Source: Primorskyibacter sedentarius (GTDB taxonomy: Bacteria > Pseudomonadota > Alphaproteobacteria > Rhodobacterales > Rhodobacteraceae). From it: a stretch of 64,000 bases of DNA. Location of the stretch: positions 682,001-746,000 of the forward strand of contig NZ_SLZU01000001.1 in the NCBI RefSeq assembly GCF_004342065.1, in the 5' to 3' direction. A program made the translations under genes and the position numbers. Below, piece after piece: positions 54,647-62,417 of this stretch (positions within the stretch are counted from its first letter, which is position 1; the number at the start of each line of letters is the position of its first letter). The notes below the pieces were generated by a model that was not told the DNA's origin, did not search any database, and saw only the letters and a program-made list of their open reading frames with translations.

Positions 54647-55033
54647 TCAGATGGACTGCAATGCCGCTGCCAGAGTTTCTGACGTGAATGGCAGCTCCAG
54701 CTCAATTGGCTGAATACCGAACGCTTCCCATTCGGACGGGTCGCAATCGACCAGAACAACCGACGCACCGCGCGCGACAAGGCGGCTGGCCAGCGCGCCA
54801 CTGCGAACATGCATCCCCGGACCGATCACCAGAAGGACCGAGCAAGCGCCCTGCGCCTCGATCTCCGCCTCGGTGGATCCAAGTCCGTGCGCCATGTGGA
54901 CGGCAGCACCAGGAAACACCTCTCTGAGCGTTTCTACGGCGTCGATCTGAATAACCGGGTCGCGACAAACCACGCCGAATTGGCGGGCGCCGACAGTGGG
55001 CTTTTCAACTGTGATCAACATACGGACTCCCAT
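54647..55033 (-). CDS. Small protein resembling the C-terminal half of sirtuins
   Basis: 128 aa. The stretch ACSVLLVIGPGMHVRSGALASRLVARGASVVLVDCDP resembles the NAD-site LFLVIGTSxxVxPA...A....GA.VIxIN region of sirtuin deacylases. No N-terminal sirtuin motifs (GAGxS, catalytic His, zinc cysteines) are present, and I see no remnant of them downstream. It may be a truncated or unrelated Rossmann-like protein. ATG is at 55033 (or 55021). It is divergent from a Crp/Fnr gene across 69 bases, so the two may be co-regulated. Confidence 0.55.
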   Translation of the reverse strand: MGVRMLITVEKPTVGARQFGVVCRDPVIQIDAVETLREVFPGAAVHMAHGLGSTEAEIEAQGACSVLLVIGPGMHVRSGALASRLVARGASVVLVDCDPSEWEAFGIQPIELELPFTSETLAAALQSI

Positions 55034-55053
55034 CCATCAAACCGCAATGATGG
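55034..55053. promoter_or_regulatory. Inverted repeat at the divergent promoter
   Basis: CCATCA - eight bases - TGATGG, immediately upstream of the minus-strand ATG at 55033 and about 50 bases before the Crp/Fnr gene. It does not match TTGAT-N4-ATCAA, so it is a candidate site for another regulator, possibly the Crp/Fnr protein itself. Confidence 0.3.
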
Positions 55054-55102
55054 AACGTTTTCCGATTCTCCGCATTAAACTACGACATAGCTGGAGAGAA
55101 AA

Positions 55103-55831
55103 ATGGGCGTGAAGTGCCGCAACTGTCCGATCCGTAAATTGCCCCTCTTCGATCCGATGACGTCGGACGAAGTAGAGTTCATGGAGCATTTCAAGGTTGG
55201 CGAGCTCAGCATTTCCCCGGGCGCTCCAATCCTGTCGGAGGGCGGCAATACTCCGCAGATATATACAGCCCTCAGCGGGATGGGCCTCCGCTACAAGCTG
55301 CTTGAGGATGGTCGCCGCCAAGTTATCAGCTTGGTGCTGCCGGGGGATTTCATCGGATTGCAGGCGGGTGTGATGAACCAGATGACCCATTCGGTCGAGG
55401 CAACCACCTCGATGAGGCTCTGCGTCTTTGACCGGTCTGAGCTGTGGAACCTGTTTCGCACCCAGCCCGAAAGGGCCTTTGACCTGACATGGCTCGCCGC
55501 GAACGAGGAACGCTTTCTTGGGGAGGCTTTGGCCGCCCTGGGGCAGCGCGACGCCTATGAGCTGCTGGCCTGGGCGCTGGCGCGAATCTGGCGCAAGCTG
55601 GAGGCGCTGCAGATGACCAACGGCGACACAACCTCGCTGCCCTATCGCCAGCAGGACCTGGCGGATGCAATGGGGCTATCTCTGGTCCATACGAACAAGA
55701 CACTGGCAAAGCTGCGGGCCGCCCGATTGGCGATCTGGGCCGACGGAAAGCTGACGGTCCCGGACATAGAAGAATTGGAAGAGGCCGGGCTTTGTCGTGA
55801 CACACCTTTGGGCAGTCGCCCCCTGATTTAG
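55103..55831 (+). CDS. Crp/Fnr-family transcription regulator (not FnrL)
   Basis: 242 aa. A CRNCP pair (C5, C8) at the N-terminus is followed by the beta-roll (LSEGGNTPQIYTALSGMGLRYKLLEDGRRQVISLVLPGDFIGLQ), a dimer helix and a helix-turn-helix QQDLADAMGLSLVHTNKTLAKLRA. The recognition helix lacks the E--SR of FNR. The other N-terminal FNR cysteines are missing, so an oxygen-labile 4Fe-4S cluster and TTGAT binding are not expected. Its signal is unknown. GGAG precedes the ATG. Confidence 0.9.
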   Translation: MGVKCRNCPIRKLPLFDPMTSDEVEFMEHFKVGELSISPGAPILSEGGNTPQIYTALSGMGLRYKLLEDGRRQVISLVLPGDFIGLQAGVMNQMTHSVEATTSMRLCVFDRSELWNLFRTQPERAFDLTWLAANEERFLGEALAALGQRDAYELLAWALARIWRKLEALQMTNGDTTSLPYRQQDLADAMGLSLVHTNKTLAKLRAARLAIWADGKLTVPDIEELEEAGLCRDTPLGSRPLI

Positions 55832-56044
55832 GGACGTGCGGCAACCATTAATCAGGTGATACTATAGCGAGAGAGCATTCAGCGACTTACAATCATAGCG
55901 CGAATCCACTAAAAAAGGTCCCAGAACTCCAATAAACTGCACATATTTCGGGCAATTTAATTTCATTTTAGTTGTCCGATGGTGGCAGCTGCCTTTATCT
56001 AAGAGGGCTTAAATGCGCGCATATTAAAAAGGGGTGTATTATTA
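55832..56044. other. AT-rich control region upstream of the VPLPA-CTERM gene
   Basis: This gap is markedly AT-rich compared with its surroundings. It contains a perfect 10-bp palindrome, GGCAGCTGCC (55984-55993), about 50 bases before the next ATG. The ribosome site is AAAAAGGGG. I see no gene and no recognised operator. Confidence 0.5.
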
Positions 56045-56650
56045 ATGAAACTTAAAGAGAAACTTTTGGTTGCTGCTGTCGTCGGACTGACCTCCACGTC
56101 GGCCATGGCCGCAACGCAGAGCTTCACGATCGATTATGCCAATTCTTTCGTGAACATTTTTCAGGATGGTCAGCTCTGCTTTGGCAACTGCCAAGTCTCG
56201 GCATCTCTGGCAACCTCGCTCGATGGCCTCAGCTTCGACTTGGAAGAGGGCGATGGCATTGAGTTCGACTTCATCGACTTTGAAACAGTTGGACGCGGGC
56301 TCGGCGGATCCCAGTTCAACATCGAAGCTCAACTGGCCTTCACCGATCCGCTCGCATCCGCGGGCAGCACGGGGAGCGGCGGCGCTCTGACGGCTTTCGG
56401 TTACATCACTGGTGGCGAGCTGTTCTGGAATGACACGATGCCGCTGTCGGTGACCGCCGATAATGGCTCTGTCTTCTCGCTCGGCTTTGAAGAAGGCCGG
56501 GGTTGGCTGCTGGACGGCAACCCCGACTACACAGCTTCCGCGACCGTGACACTGGACTCCGTGGCCCCCGTGCCGCTTCCCGCCGGTATTCTGCTGCTGG
56601 GCACCGCCCTTGCAGGGTTTGGCGTTGCGCGGAAGCGTAAAGCGGCCTGA
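56045..56650 (+). CDS. VPLPA-CTERM sorting-domain surface protein
   Basis: 201 aa. A signal peptide (cleavage near AMAATQ) is followed by a mature acidic domain of about 150 residues of unknown fold containing two cysteines (LCFGNC). The C-terminal tripartite sorting signal has VPLPAG at about 177-182, the helix ILLLGTALAGFGVA and the basic end RKRKAA. This is the VPLPA-CTERM variant of PEP-CTERM, processed by an exosortase at the inner membrane. No exosortase gene is in the window. A terminator follows. Surface or matrix localisation is likely. Confidence 0.88.
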   Translation: MKLKEKLLVAAVVGLTSTSAMAATQSFTIDYANSFVNIFQDGQLCFGNCQVSASLATSLDGLSFDLEEGDGIEFDFIDFETVGRGLGGSQFNIEAQLAFTDPLASAGSTGSGGALTAFGYITGGELFWNDTMPLSVTADNGSVFSLGFEEGRGWLLDGNPDYTASATVTLDSVAPVPLPAGILLLGTALAGFGVARKRKAA

Positions 56651-56682
56651 GCTTCGGCCAAAAGCCTTGATAAAGAACTTGC

Positions 56683-56704
56683 ACGGCGGCCTTCGGGTCG
56701 CCGT
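56683..56704 (+). terminator. Terminator with UUCG loop after the VPLPA-CTERM gene
   Basis: ACGGCGGCC (56683-56691), loop TTCG, GGTCGCCGT (56696-56704), nine pairs with one G-T, then TCTTCGTT. Confidence 0.65.
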
Positions 56705-56776
56705 TCTTCGTTGCTGTGACGGCACGCGAGATAACCGGAACGCCCCCTCACACAGCGGGCCGAGACTGGCGCAGGC

Positions 56777-57265
56777 TTACCGAAACGGGTACATCCATAC
56801 GCGATAATCCTCGATCAGTGTGTTGGCATGTTCGATTTCGTCCGGCGTCATCTTCTTGATAACCTCTTCCTGACTGATCGCCGCGTCGGGGTCGCCACCG
56901 ATGGCCGAAAGCACGTACCACATATAGGCGCGGGTAAGGTCGGGAGCAGGCATGCCAAGGCCGACCTCGTAATACCAGCCGATGCCGGATTGCGCGCCGG
57001 GATGCCCCTTCAGGGCGCTGCGCAGATACCACTCGAAGGCCCGTACGTGGTCCTGCTCCACGCCCAGCCCCAGCGCATACATCACGCCGATCAGCTCTTC
57101 GGCATCTGCATTGCCGGACCGGGCGGCGGGCCAAAGCGCCGCGCGCGCTTGCTCGAAGCGGCTGGCCTCCATCAGATCGCGCGCCTCTTCAATATCGGCC
57201 GCAGCCGGGGGGCCAATCGTGCCCAGCATAAGCGCCAGAGCGGCAAGCTGATATCGCGGCTTCAT
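56777..57265 (-). CDS. Sel1-repeat periplasmic protein
   Basis: 162 aa. A signal peptide (LAALALMLGTIGPPAAADIEE) is followed by two to three Sel1-like repeats (NADAEELIGVMYALGLGVEQDHVRAFEWYLRSALKGHPGAQSGIGWYYEVGLGM). Sel1 repeats form helical solenoids that bind partner proteins. The start at 57265 is the ATG that begins the signal peptide. Its first 18 bases overlap the most plausible start of the divergent di-heme peroxidase gene. Confidence 0.82.
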   Translation of the reverse strand: MKPRYQLAALALMLGTIGPPAAADIEEARDLMEASRFEQARAALWPAARSGNADAEELIGVMYALGLGVEQDHVRAFEWYLRSALKGHPGAQSGIGWYYEVGLGMPAPDLTRAYMWYVLSAIGGDPDAAISQEEVIKKMTPDEIEHANTLIEDYRVWMYPFR

Positions 57266-58558
57266 TGCTTTCTGGCCCTCCTCTGCCTGACCACATCGCC
57301 GCTGGCGGCGCAATCGGTTGACCCGGATGATTTCCTGTCCTTCGACCCGGCGCAAGCCCGCATCGGCCAAATGCTGTTCTATGACAAGATCCTGAGCGGC
57401 AACCGCAATATCAGCTGCGGCACCTGCCACCATCACGACCATGCAGGCGGGGATGGGCTGAGCCTTGGCATTGGCGAAGGGGGCGAGGGCGTCGGCCCAA
57501 TGCGCACGCCCGGCAGCGGTGCCGACCGTATTGCGAAACGCATTCCCCGCAATGCCCCGGCCCTTTGGAATCTGGGCCACAGATCGGTCACGACACTGTT
57601 TCACGACGGGCGGCTAGCCGTGTCGGATCTTTACGGCAACGGTTTCAATTCCCCTGCGGAGGAATGGCTGCCGCAAGGGCTGAACAATATCCTCGCTGCG
57701 CAGGCGCTGTTCCCGATGACGTCTCAGTTTGAGATGGCGGGCAACCCGCGCGAGAACGAGATCGCGGGCGCCGTGCATGACCGGATTGATGCGGCCTGGC
57801 CGATCCTTGCCAAACGTGTGCGCATCATTCCCGAATATGCAGCGCTTTTTGTCGAGGCCTTTGACGATGTGGAAAACCCCGAGGATGTCAGCATTGTCCA
57901 TGTCGCCAATGCGCTTGCCGCCTTTATCGGGACCGAGTGGCAAAGCCATGACAGCCCTTACGATGATTGGGTGGCCTCTGGCACGCCCCTGCCCGCACAG
58001 GCCGAGCTTGGGCGGCAACTTTTCTTCGGTAAGGCCAATTGCAGCAGGTGCCATAACGGCCCGCTTCTGACAGATCACGACTTTCACGCCATGGGGCTGC
58101 CCGCCTTTGGCCCCGGCCGCACCCGGCGGTTTGATCCGATGCCGCGTGACGTGGGCCGCATGGGCAAGACGGACGCGCTGGAAGATGCCTACCGGTTCCG
58201 CACGCCCTCGCTGCGCAATGTCGCGCTGACCGCGCCATACGGGCATAATGGCGCCTATCCCACTCTGGCCGATATGATCCGGCACATGGCAGATCCTGTC
58301 AGTGCGCGGTCTGCCTGGACCCCGACGATGGCCCGCCTGCCCGCTGCGCCCTGGCTTGAGGCGTCCGACTTTGTGATCCGGGCGGACCGGCTTGAAATGG
58401 CCCGTCAGACTCGCATGCTTGATGCAGAGCCCGTGATACTGACAGATGAAGAGGTCGCGCAGATCGAGGCGTTCCTGCACGCGCTGACCGGCCGAACCGC
58501 CATGACGCGGCCTTTGGGGCGGCCTGATCGCGTGCCAAGCGGGTTGCCGGTTGACTGA
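57248..58558 (+). CDS. Di-heme cytochrome c peroxidase / MauG-family protein
   Basis: About 436 aa from a CTG at 57248. A signal peptide-like segment (LHCFLALLCLTTSPLAAQ) is followed by two heme-binding motifs, CGTCHHHD (about 57-61) and CSRCHNG about 210 residues later. Other marks are APALWNLG and FRTPSLRNVALTAPYGHNG, typical of the CcpA/MauG family, which reduces peroxide or modifies proteins in the periplasm. No ATG, GTG or TTG in frame precedes the signal segment plausibly. The start is therefore uncertain, and any reading overlaps the Sel1 gene's 5' end. Function beyond the family is open. Confidence 0.82.
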   Translation: MISRLHCFLALLCLTTSPLAAQSVDPDDFLSFDPAQARIGQMLFYDKILSGNRNISCGTCHHHDHAGGDGLSLGIGEGGEGVGPMRTPGSGADRIAKRIPRNAPALWNLGHRSVTTLFHDGRLAVSDLYGNGFNSPAEEWLPQGLNNILAAQALFPMTSQFEMAGNPRENEIAGAVHDRIDAAWPILAKRVRIIPEYAALFVEAFDDVENPEDVSIVHVANALAAFIGTEWQSHDSPYDDWVASGTPLPAQAELGRQLFFGKANCSRCHNGPLLTDHDFHAMGLPAFGPGRTRRFDPMPRDVGRMGKTDALEDAYRFRTPSLRNVALTAPYGHNGAYPTLADMIRHMADPVSARSAWTPTMARLPAAPWLEASDFVIRADRLEMARQTRMLDAEPVILTDEEVAQIEAFLHALTGRTAMTRPLGRPDRVPSGLPVD

Positions 58559-58651
58559 AGGCCACCGTCCTGCACCGCCCACATCCTGTCCAGCCGGGCA
58601 TACGGCGTCAGCGGTTTTCCGCACCGCCCCGTGACCAGATCCGCGCAAAAT

Positions 58652-58680
58652 TTGACCAATCGGAAAAATTTTCTTACACC
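58652..58680 (+). promoter_or_regulatory. Candidate promoter of the opp operon
   Basis: TTGACC (58652-58657), a 17-base spacer that is AT-rich, and TACACC (58675-58680). Weak at -10. It lies about 125 bases upstream of oppA, in a gap (58559-58804) that otherwise shows nothing. Confidence 0.3.
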
Positions 58681-58804
58681 TGCCGCACAAGGCGAGTAAA
58701 CGCATCACGACTCTTGCGTAAGGACTACAGCGCCCTACACTTCGCCTATCAAAGGCCTCGCAACCAGAAGTCCTTTCTCGCCCCAACAATAGTGGAGAAA
58801 ACCC

Positions 58805-60433
58805 TTGAGACATCATGCCAAACTGACGTTGTCCACCTTCCTGTGTTCTGCGCTGCTTTCAGGTGCCGCGCTGGCACAGGCAACCCACCCCGAGACCGGC
58901 GAACCGCTGGCCGAGGACCAGACCTTCACCTATCGCGTTCTGGACGAGCATAGCTCTGTCGACCCGCAGGTCGTCGAAGACACGATCGGTGCCGAGATCG
59001 TGCGCGACCTGTTTGAGGGACTGATGAACCAGGATGCCAAGGGCAACCTGATCCCCGGCGTCGCCACCAGCTATGATGTGTCTGACGACAAGATGACCTA
59101 CACATTCCACCTGCGCGACAATGCCAAGTGGTCGAACGGCGATCCGGTGACCGCAGGCGATTTCGTCTTTGCATGGCGCCGCGCCGCCTCGCCCGAACTG
59201 GCCTCTCCCTATCAATGGTATGTCAAGCTGATGTCGCTGGAAAACGCGTCAGAGGTCGTGGCCGGGGACATGCCCCCCGAAGAGCTGGGCGTGACGGCCA
59301 TCGACGATCACACGCTCGAGGTGCGCCTGTCAGCGCCGCTCAGCTATTTCCCGCAGATGACCACACATGCCACCACCTTCCCGGCGCCGCAGAAGGTGGT
59401 CGAGGAATTTGGAGAGGACTGGACCAAGCCCGAAAACATCGTATCCAACGGCGCCTATGTCCTGACAGAGCACCTGCCCAACGAACGCTCTGTGCGTGAA
59501 CGCAACGAGATGTACTGGGACAACGAGAACACGATTATCGACAAGACCGTTGCGCTGGTCATCAACGATGAAAACGTAGCCCTCACCCGGTTCATGGCCG
59601 GAGAGCTGGACCGCACCGAAGTGCCCGCCGGTCAGTTCCCCCGCCTTAAGAAGGAACACCCGGAAAAGGCGGTCAGTTTCCCGCAGCTCTGCAACTATTA
59701 CTACACGTTCAATCAGAGCGATTCCGGCCCCGAGGCGTTCAAGGATGTCCGCGTCCGTCAGGCGCTGTCGCTGGCCGTGGATCGCAAGATCATCACGGAA
59801 AATATCAAGGCGGGCGGCGAGCCTGAGGCCTACACGTTCACGCCCGAAGCCGTCGCAGGCTTTACCCCGCCCGAGACTGAAATGGCCAAGATGACCCAGG
59901 CCGAGCGCGACGCAAAGGCCAAGGAATTGCTGGCAGAGGCGGGCTATGGCCCCGACAATCCGCTGACCTTTGACATGATCTACAACACGTCCGAAAGCCA
60001 CGAGAAGATCGCCGTGGTCCTGACCCAGATGTGGAAGCAGAAGCTGGGCGTACAGGCCAACCTTGCCAATATGGAGTGGAAAGTATTTCTCGAGACGCGC
60101 GGCAATCAGGATTTCGATCTGGCCCGCGGCGCATGGTGTGGCGACTATAACGAAGCGTCGACCTTCCTTGATCTGCTGGACAGCGAATCCGGCTACAACG
60201 ACGGCAAATACAGCAACCCGCGTGTCGACGAGCTTTTGGTTCAGGCGAAATCTGCCGATGATTCCGCGCCGATCTATACCGAGATTGAGCAGATCCTCGC
60301 CGAAGAAATGCCCGTGATCCCGATCTACCACTATGCGGGCGTTTATATGATGGACAGCGACGTGGGCAACTGGCCCGTCGAGAACGTCGAACAGAACTGG
60401 TACTCCAAGGATCTTTACAAGATCGCAGAGTAA
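58805..60433 (+). CDS. oppA: Oligopeptide-binding protein OppA-like
   Basis: 542 aa family 5 binding protein. It starts at TTG 58805, which GTGGAG at good spacing decides; the nearest ATG is out of frame. The signal peptide ends at ALAQ. OppA/MppA marks are DEHSSVDPQVVEDTIGAEIVRDLFEGL, LRDNAKWSNGDPVTAGDFVFAWRRAASPE and GAWCGDYNEASTFLDL. It would bind peptides in the periplasm for OppBCDF. It is followed by a REP-like element, then oppB. Confidence 0.92.
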   Translation: MRHHAKLTLSTFLCSALLSGAALAQATHPETGEPLAEDQTFTYRVLDEHSSVDPQVVEDTIGAEIVRDLFEGLMNQDAKGNLIPGVATSYDVSDDKMTYTFHLRDNAKWSNGDPVTAGDFVFAWRRAASPELASPYQWYVKLMSLENASEVVAGDMPPEELGVTAIDDHTLEVRLSAPLSYFPQMTTHATTFPAPQKVVEEFGEDWTKPENIVSNGAYVLTEHLPNERSVRERNEMYWDNENTIIDKTVALVINDENVALTRFMAGELDRTEVPAGQFPRLKKEHPEKAVSFPQLCNYYYTFNQSDSGPEAFKDVRVRQALSLAVDRKIITENIKAGGEPEAYTFTPEAVAGFTPPETEMAKMTQAERDAKAKELLAEAGYGPDNPLTFDMIYNTSESHEKIAVVLTQMWKQKLGVQANLANMEWKVFLETRGNQDFDLARGAWCGDYNEASTFLDLLDSESGYNDGKYSNPRVDELLVQAKSADDSAPIYTEIEQILAEEMPVIPIYHYAGVYMMDSDVGNWPVENVEQNWYSKDLYKIAE

Positions 60434-60443
60434 CCTGATGCGC

Positions 60444-60525
60444 CCCGTGCCCCGGCCCTGAGCCGGGGCCTCCTGCCAGCGCGCGTGTCGCAGGTAGAGG
60501 CCCCGGATCAAGTCCGGGGCACGGG
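60444..60525. repeat. REP-like double palindrome
   Basis: Two 29-bp arms, 60444-60472 and 60497-60525, are inverted copies of one another differing mainly at the loop. Each arm is itself a hairpin (CCGGGG/CCCCGG around a 7-base loop). CCGGATCAAGTCCGG-type palindromes are widespread intergenic repeats in alphaproteobacteria. It lies between oppA and oppB and could attenuate transcription or stabilise the oppA mRNA. Confidence 0.75.
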
Positions 60526-60551
60526 TTTCTCAAATTTCGGACATCCCAACC

Positions 60552-61475
60552 ATGCTTTCCTATGTCATCCGGCGGCTGTTGATCGCCGTGCCGACCATCA
60601 TGCTGCTTGTCATCGCCGCCTTCTTCATGATGCATGTTGCCCCCGGTGGTCCGTTCACTTCGGAACGGCCCCTGCCGCCCGAGGTGCTGGCCAATATCGA
60701 AGCGCGCTACGGGCTGGATCAGCCGCTGTGGAAACAGCTCTGGGACTATTTCACCAATATCTTCCTGCATTTCGATTTCGGACCGTCCTTCCGCTACAAG
60801 GATCGAGACGTGAACGACATCATCGCGCAAGGGTTTCCGATCTCGCTGACCTACGGCTCTCTGGCCTTTCTGGCCGCATCACTTGTCGGCATCACGCTGG
60901 GGATTGCGGCGGCGATCCGCCACAACACCTGGCTGGATTATTTTGCGGTCAGTCTGGGTATTGCCGCACAGGCGCTGCCGAACTTCATCATGGGACCGAT
61001 CCTGATCCTGACCTTCACACTCTGGCTTGGCTGGCTTCCCGGTGGCGGCTGGAATGGCGGCCAATGGCCTTACCTCATCATGCCGGTGATCGCTTTGTCG
61101 ACCTCCTACATGGGCAACATCGCGCGGATCACCCGGTCCTCGATGCTGGAAGTGATGAACTCCAATTTCATCCGCACAGCCCGCGCCAAGGGCCTGCCCG
61201 AACGCGCCATCATCTGGCGCCATGCGATGAAACCGACGCTGCTGCCGGTGGTCTCCTACCTAGGCCCAGTCTTCGTCTACGTCCTGACCGGATCGGTCTT
61301 CGTGGATATCTACTTTTCGACCGGCGGGCTGGGGCAATCCTATGTCAGCTCTGCGCTCACCCGCGACTATGCCGTGCTCCTGGGGATCACCATCCTCTAC
61401 GGCGCGCTGACTGTCGTGGTGAACCTTCTCACCGACCTCGCCTATGCGTGGTTCGATCCCAAGATCCGCTATTAA
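60552..61475 (+). CDS. oppB: Oligopeptide ABC permease OppB
   Basis: 307 aa with six transmembrane helices. OppB marks are the N-terminal LSYVIRRLLIAVPTIMLL, FLHFDFGPSFRYKDRDVNDII and the EAA loop RTARAKGLPERAIIWRHAMKPTLLPVVSYLG. There is no clear ribosome site. It pairs with OppC and is followed by it 11 bases later. Confidence 0.94.
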   Translation: MLSYVIRRLLIAVPTIMLLVIAAFFMMHVAPGGPFTSERPLPPEVLANIEARYGLDQPLWKQLWDYFTNIFLHFDFGPSFRYKDRDVNDIIAQGFPISLTYGSLAFLAASLVGITLGIAAAIRHNTWLDYFAVSLGIAAQALPNFIMGPILILTFTLWLGWLPGGGWNGGQWPYLIMPVIALSTSYMGNIARITRSSMLEVMNSNFIRTARAKGLPERAIIWRHAMKPTLLPVVSYLGPVFVYVLTGSVFVDIYFSTGGLGQSYVSSALTRDYAVLLGITILYGALTVVVNLLTDLAYAWFDPKIRY

Positions 61476-61486
61476 GGAGGCAGCGC

Positions 61487-62416
61487 ATGTTCGGAAAATC
61501 GAAAAAAGCCGAGGCGCTCGCCGCCGATATCACCGATTTCACCGCCGTGCGCGGGCGATCGCTGTGGAATGATGCCCTGCGCCGGTTTCTGCGCAACAAG
61601 GCCGCAATGGCGAGCGTTTTCGTCTTGGGGCTTATCGTGCTCTTCGTTCTTTTCGGGCCGCTCTTCGCGGTCTGGAGCAATGAGGAGATCGACTGGGTGG
61701 TCATGGGCGATGTGCTGGCACTCGGCGCGCCTTCGCTGGAATCAGGCCACTATTTCGGCGCCGACGATCTGGGACGCGATCTTTATTCCCGCACCATCCA
61801 GGCCACCCGCACCTCGTTGCTGGTGGGGTTGATCGGCGCAGGAATGGCGCTGATCGTGGGCACGGCCTGGGGTGTCATCGCGGGCTATTTTGGCGGCAAG
61901 CTGGACAGTGTGATGATGCGCTTTGTCGACATCCTGCTGGCGATCCCGCTGACGCTTATCCTCATCCTGATCCTCGTGATCGCCGGGCGCAGCTTCGTGA
62001 CACTGTTCATCGCCCTAGGCGCGGTCAGTTGGCTGACGATGAGCCGGATCGTCCGCGGCCAGACGCTCGCCCTGAAGACCCGCGAATTCATCGAGGCCGC
62101 GCGCGCAGGTGGCGTATCGGAGACGGCGATTATCTTCCGCCACGTTCTGCCCAACCTGATGGGTGTGGTGATCGTCTATGCATCGCTGCTGGTGCCCGAG
62201 ATGATCCTTGCGGAATCCTTCATCTCGTTCCTTGGTCTGGGCATTTCCGAACCCAACACCTCGCTCGGCCGGCTGATCGCCGAAGGGGCAGGAACGATGG
62301 CCTACGGCACGCTCTGGCAACTGCTTTACCCGCTCTTCTTTTACGTCACCATCATCATCACGATGTTCTTCATCGGCGATGGCCTGCGTGACGCGCTTGA
62401 CCCGAAGGATCACTGA
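61487..62416 (+). CDS. oppC: Oligopeptide ABC permease OppC
   Basis: 309 aa. A cytoplasmic N-terminus, [24 protein letters not shown], leads into the first helix, followed by the periplasmic [14 protein letters not shown]. The EAA loop is [28 protein letters not shown] precedes ATG 61487. The next gene starts one base after its stop. Confidence 0.94.
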   Translation: MFGKSKKAEALAADITDFTAVRGRSLWNDALRRFLRNKAAMASVFVLGLIVLFVLFGPLFAVWSNEEIDWVVMGDVLALGAPSLESGHYFGADDLGRDLYSRTIQATRTSLLVGLIGAGMALIVGTAWGVIAGYFGGKLDSVMMRFVDILLAIPLTLILILILVIAGRSFVTLFIALGAVSWLTMSRIVRGQTLALKTREFIEAARAGGVSETAIIFRHVLPNLMGVVIVYASLLVPEMILAESFISFLGLGISEPNTSLGRLIAEGAGTMAYGTLWQLLYPLFFYVTIIITMFFIGDGLRDALDPKDH

Positions 62417-62417
62417 C

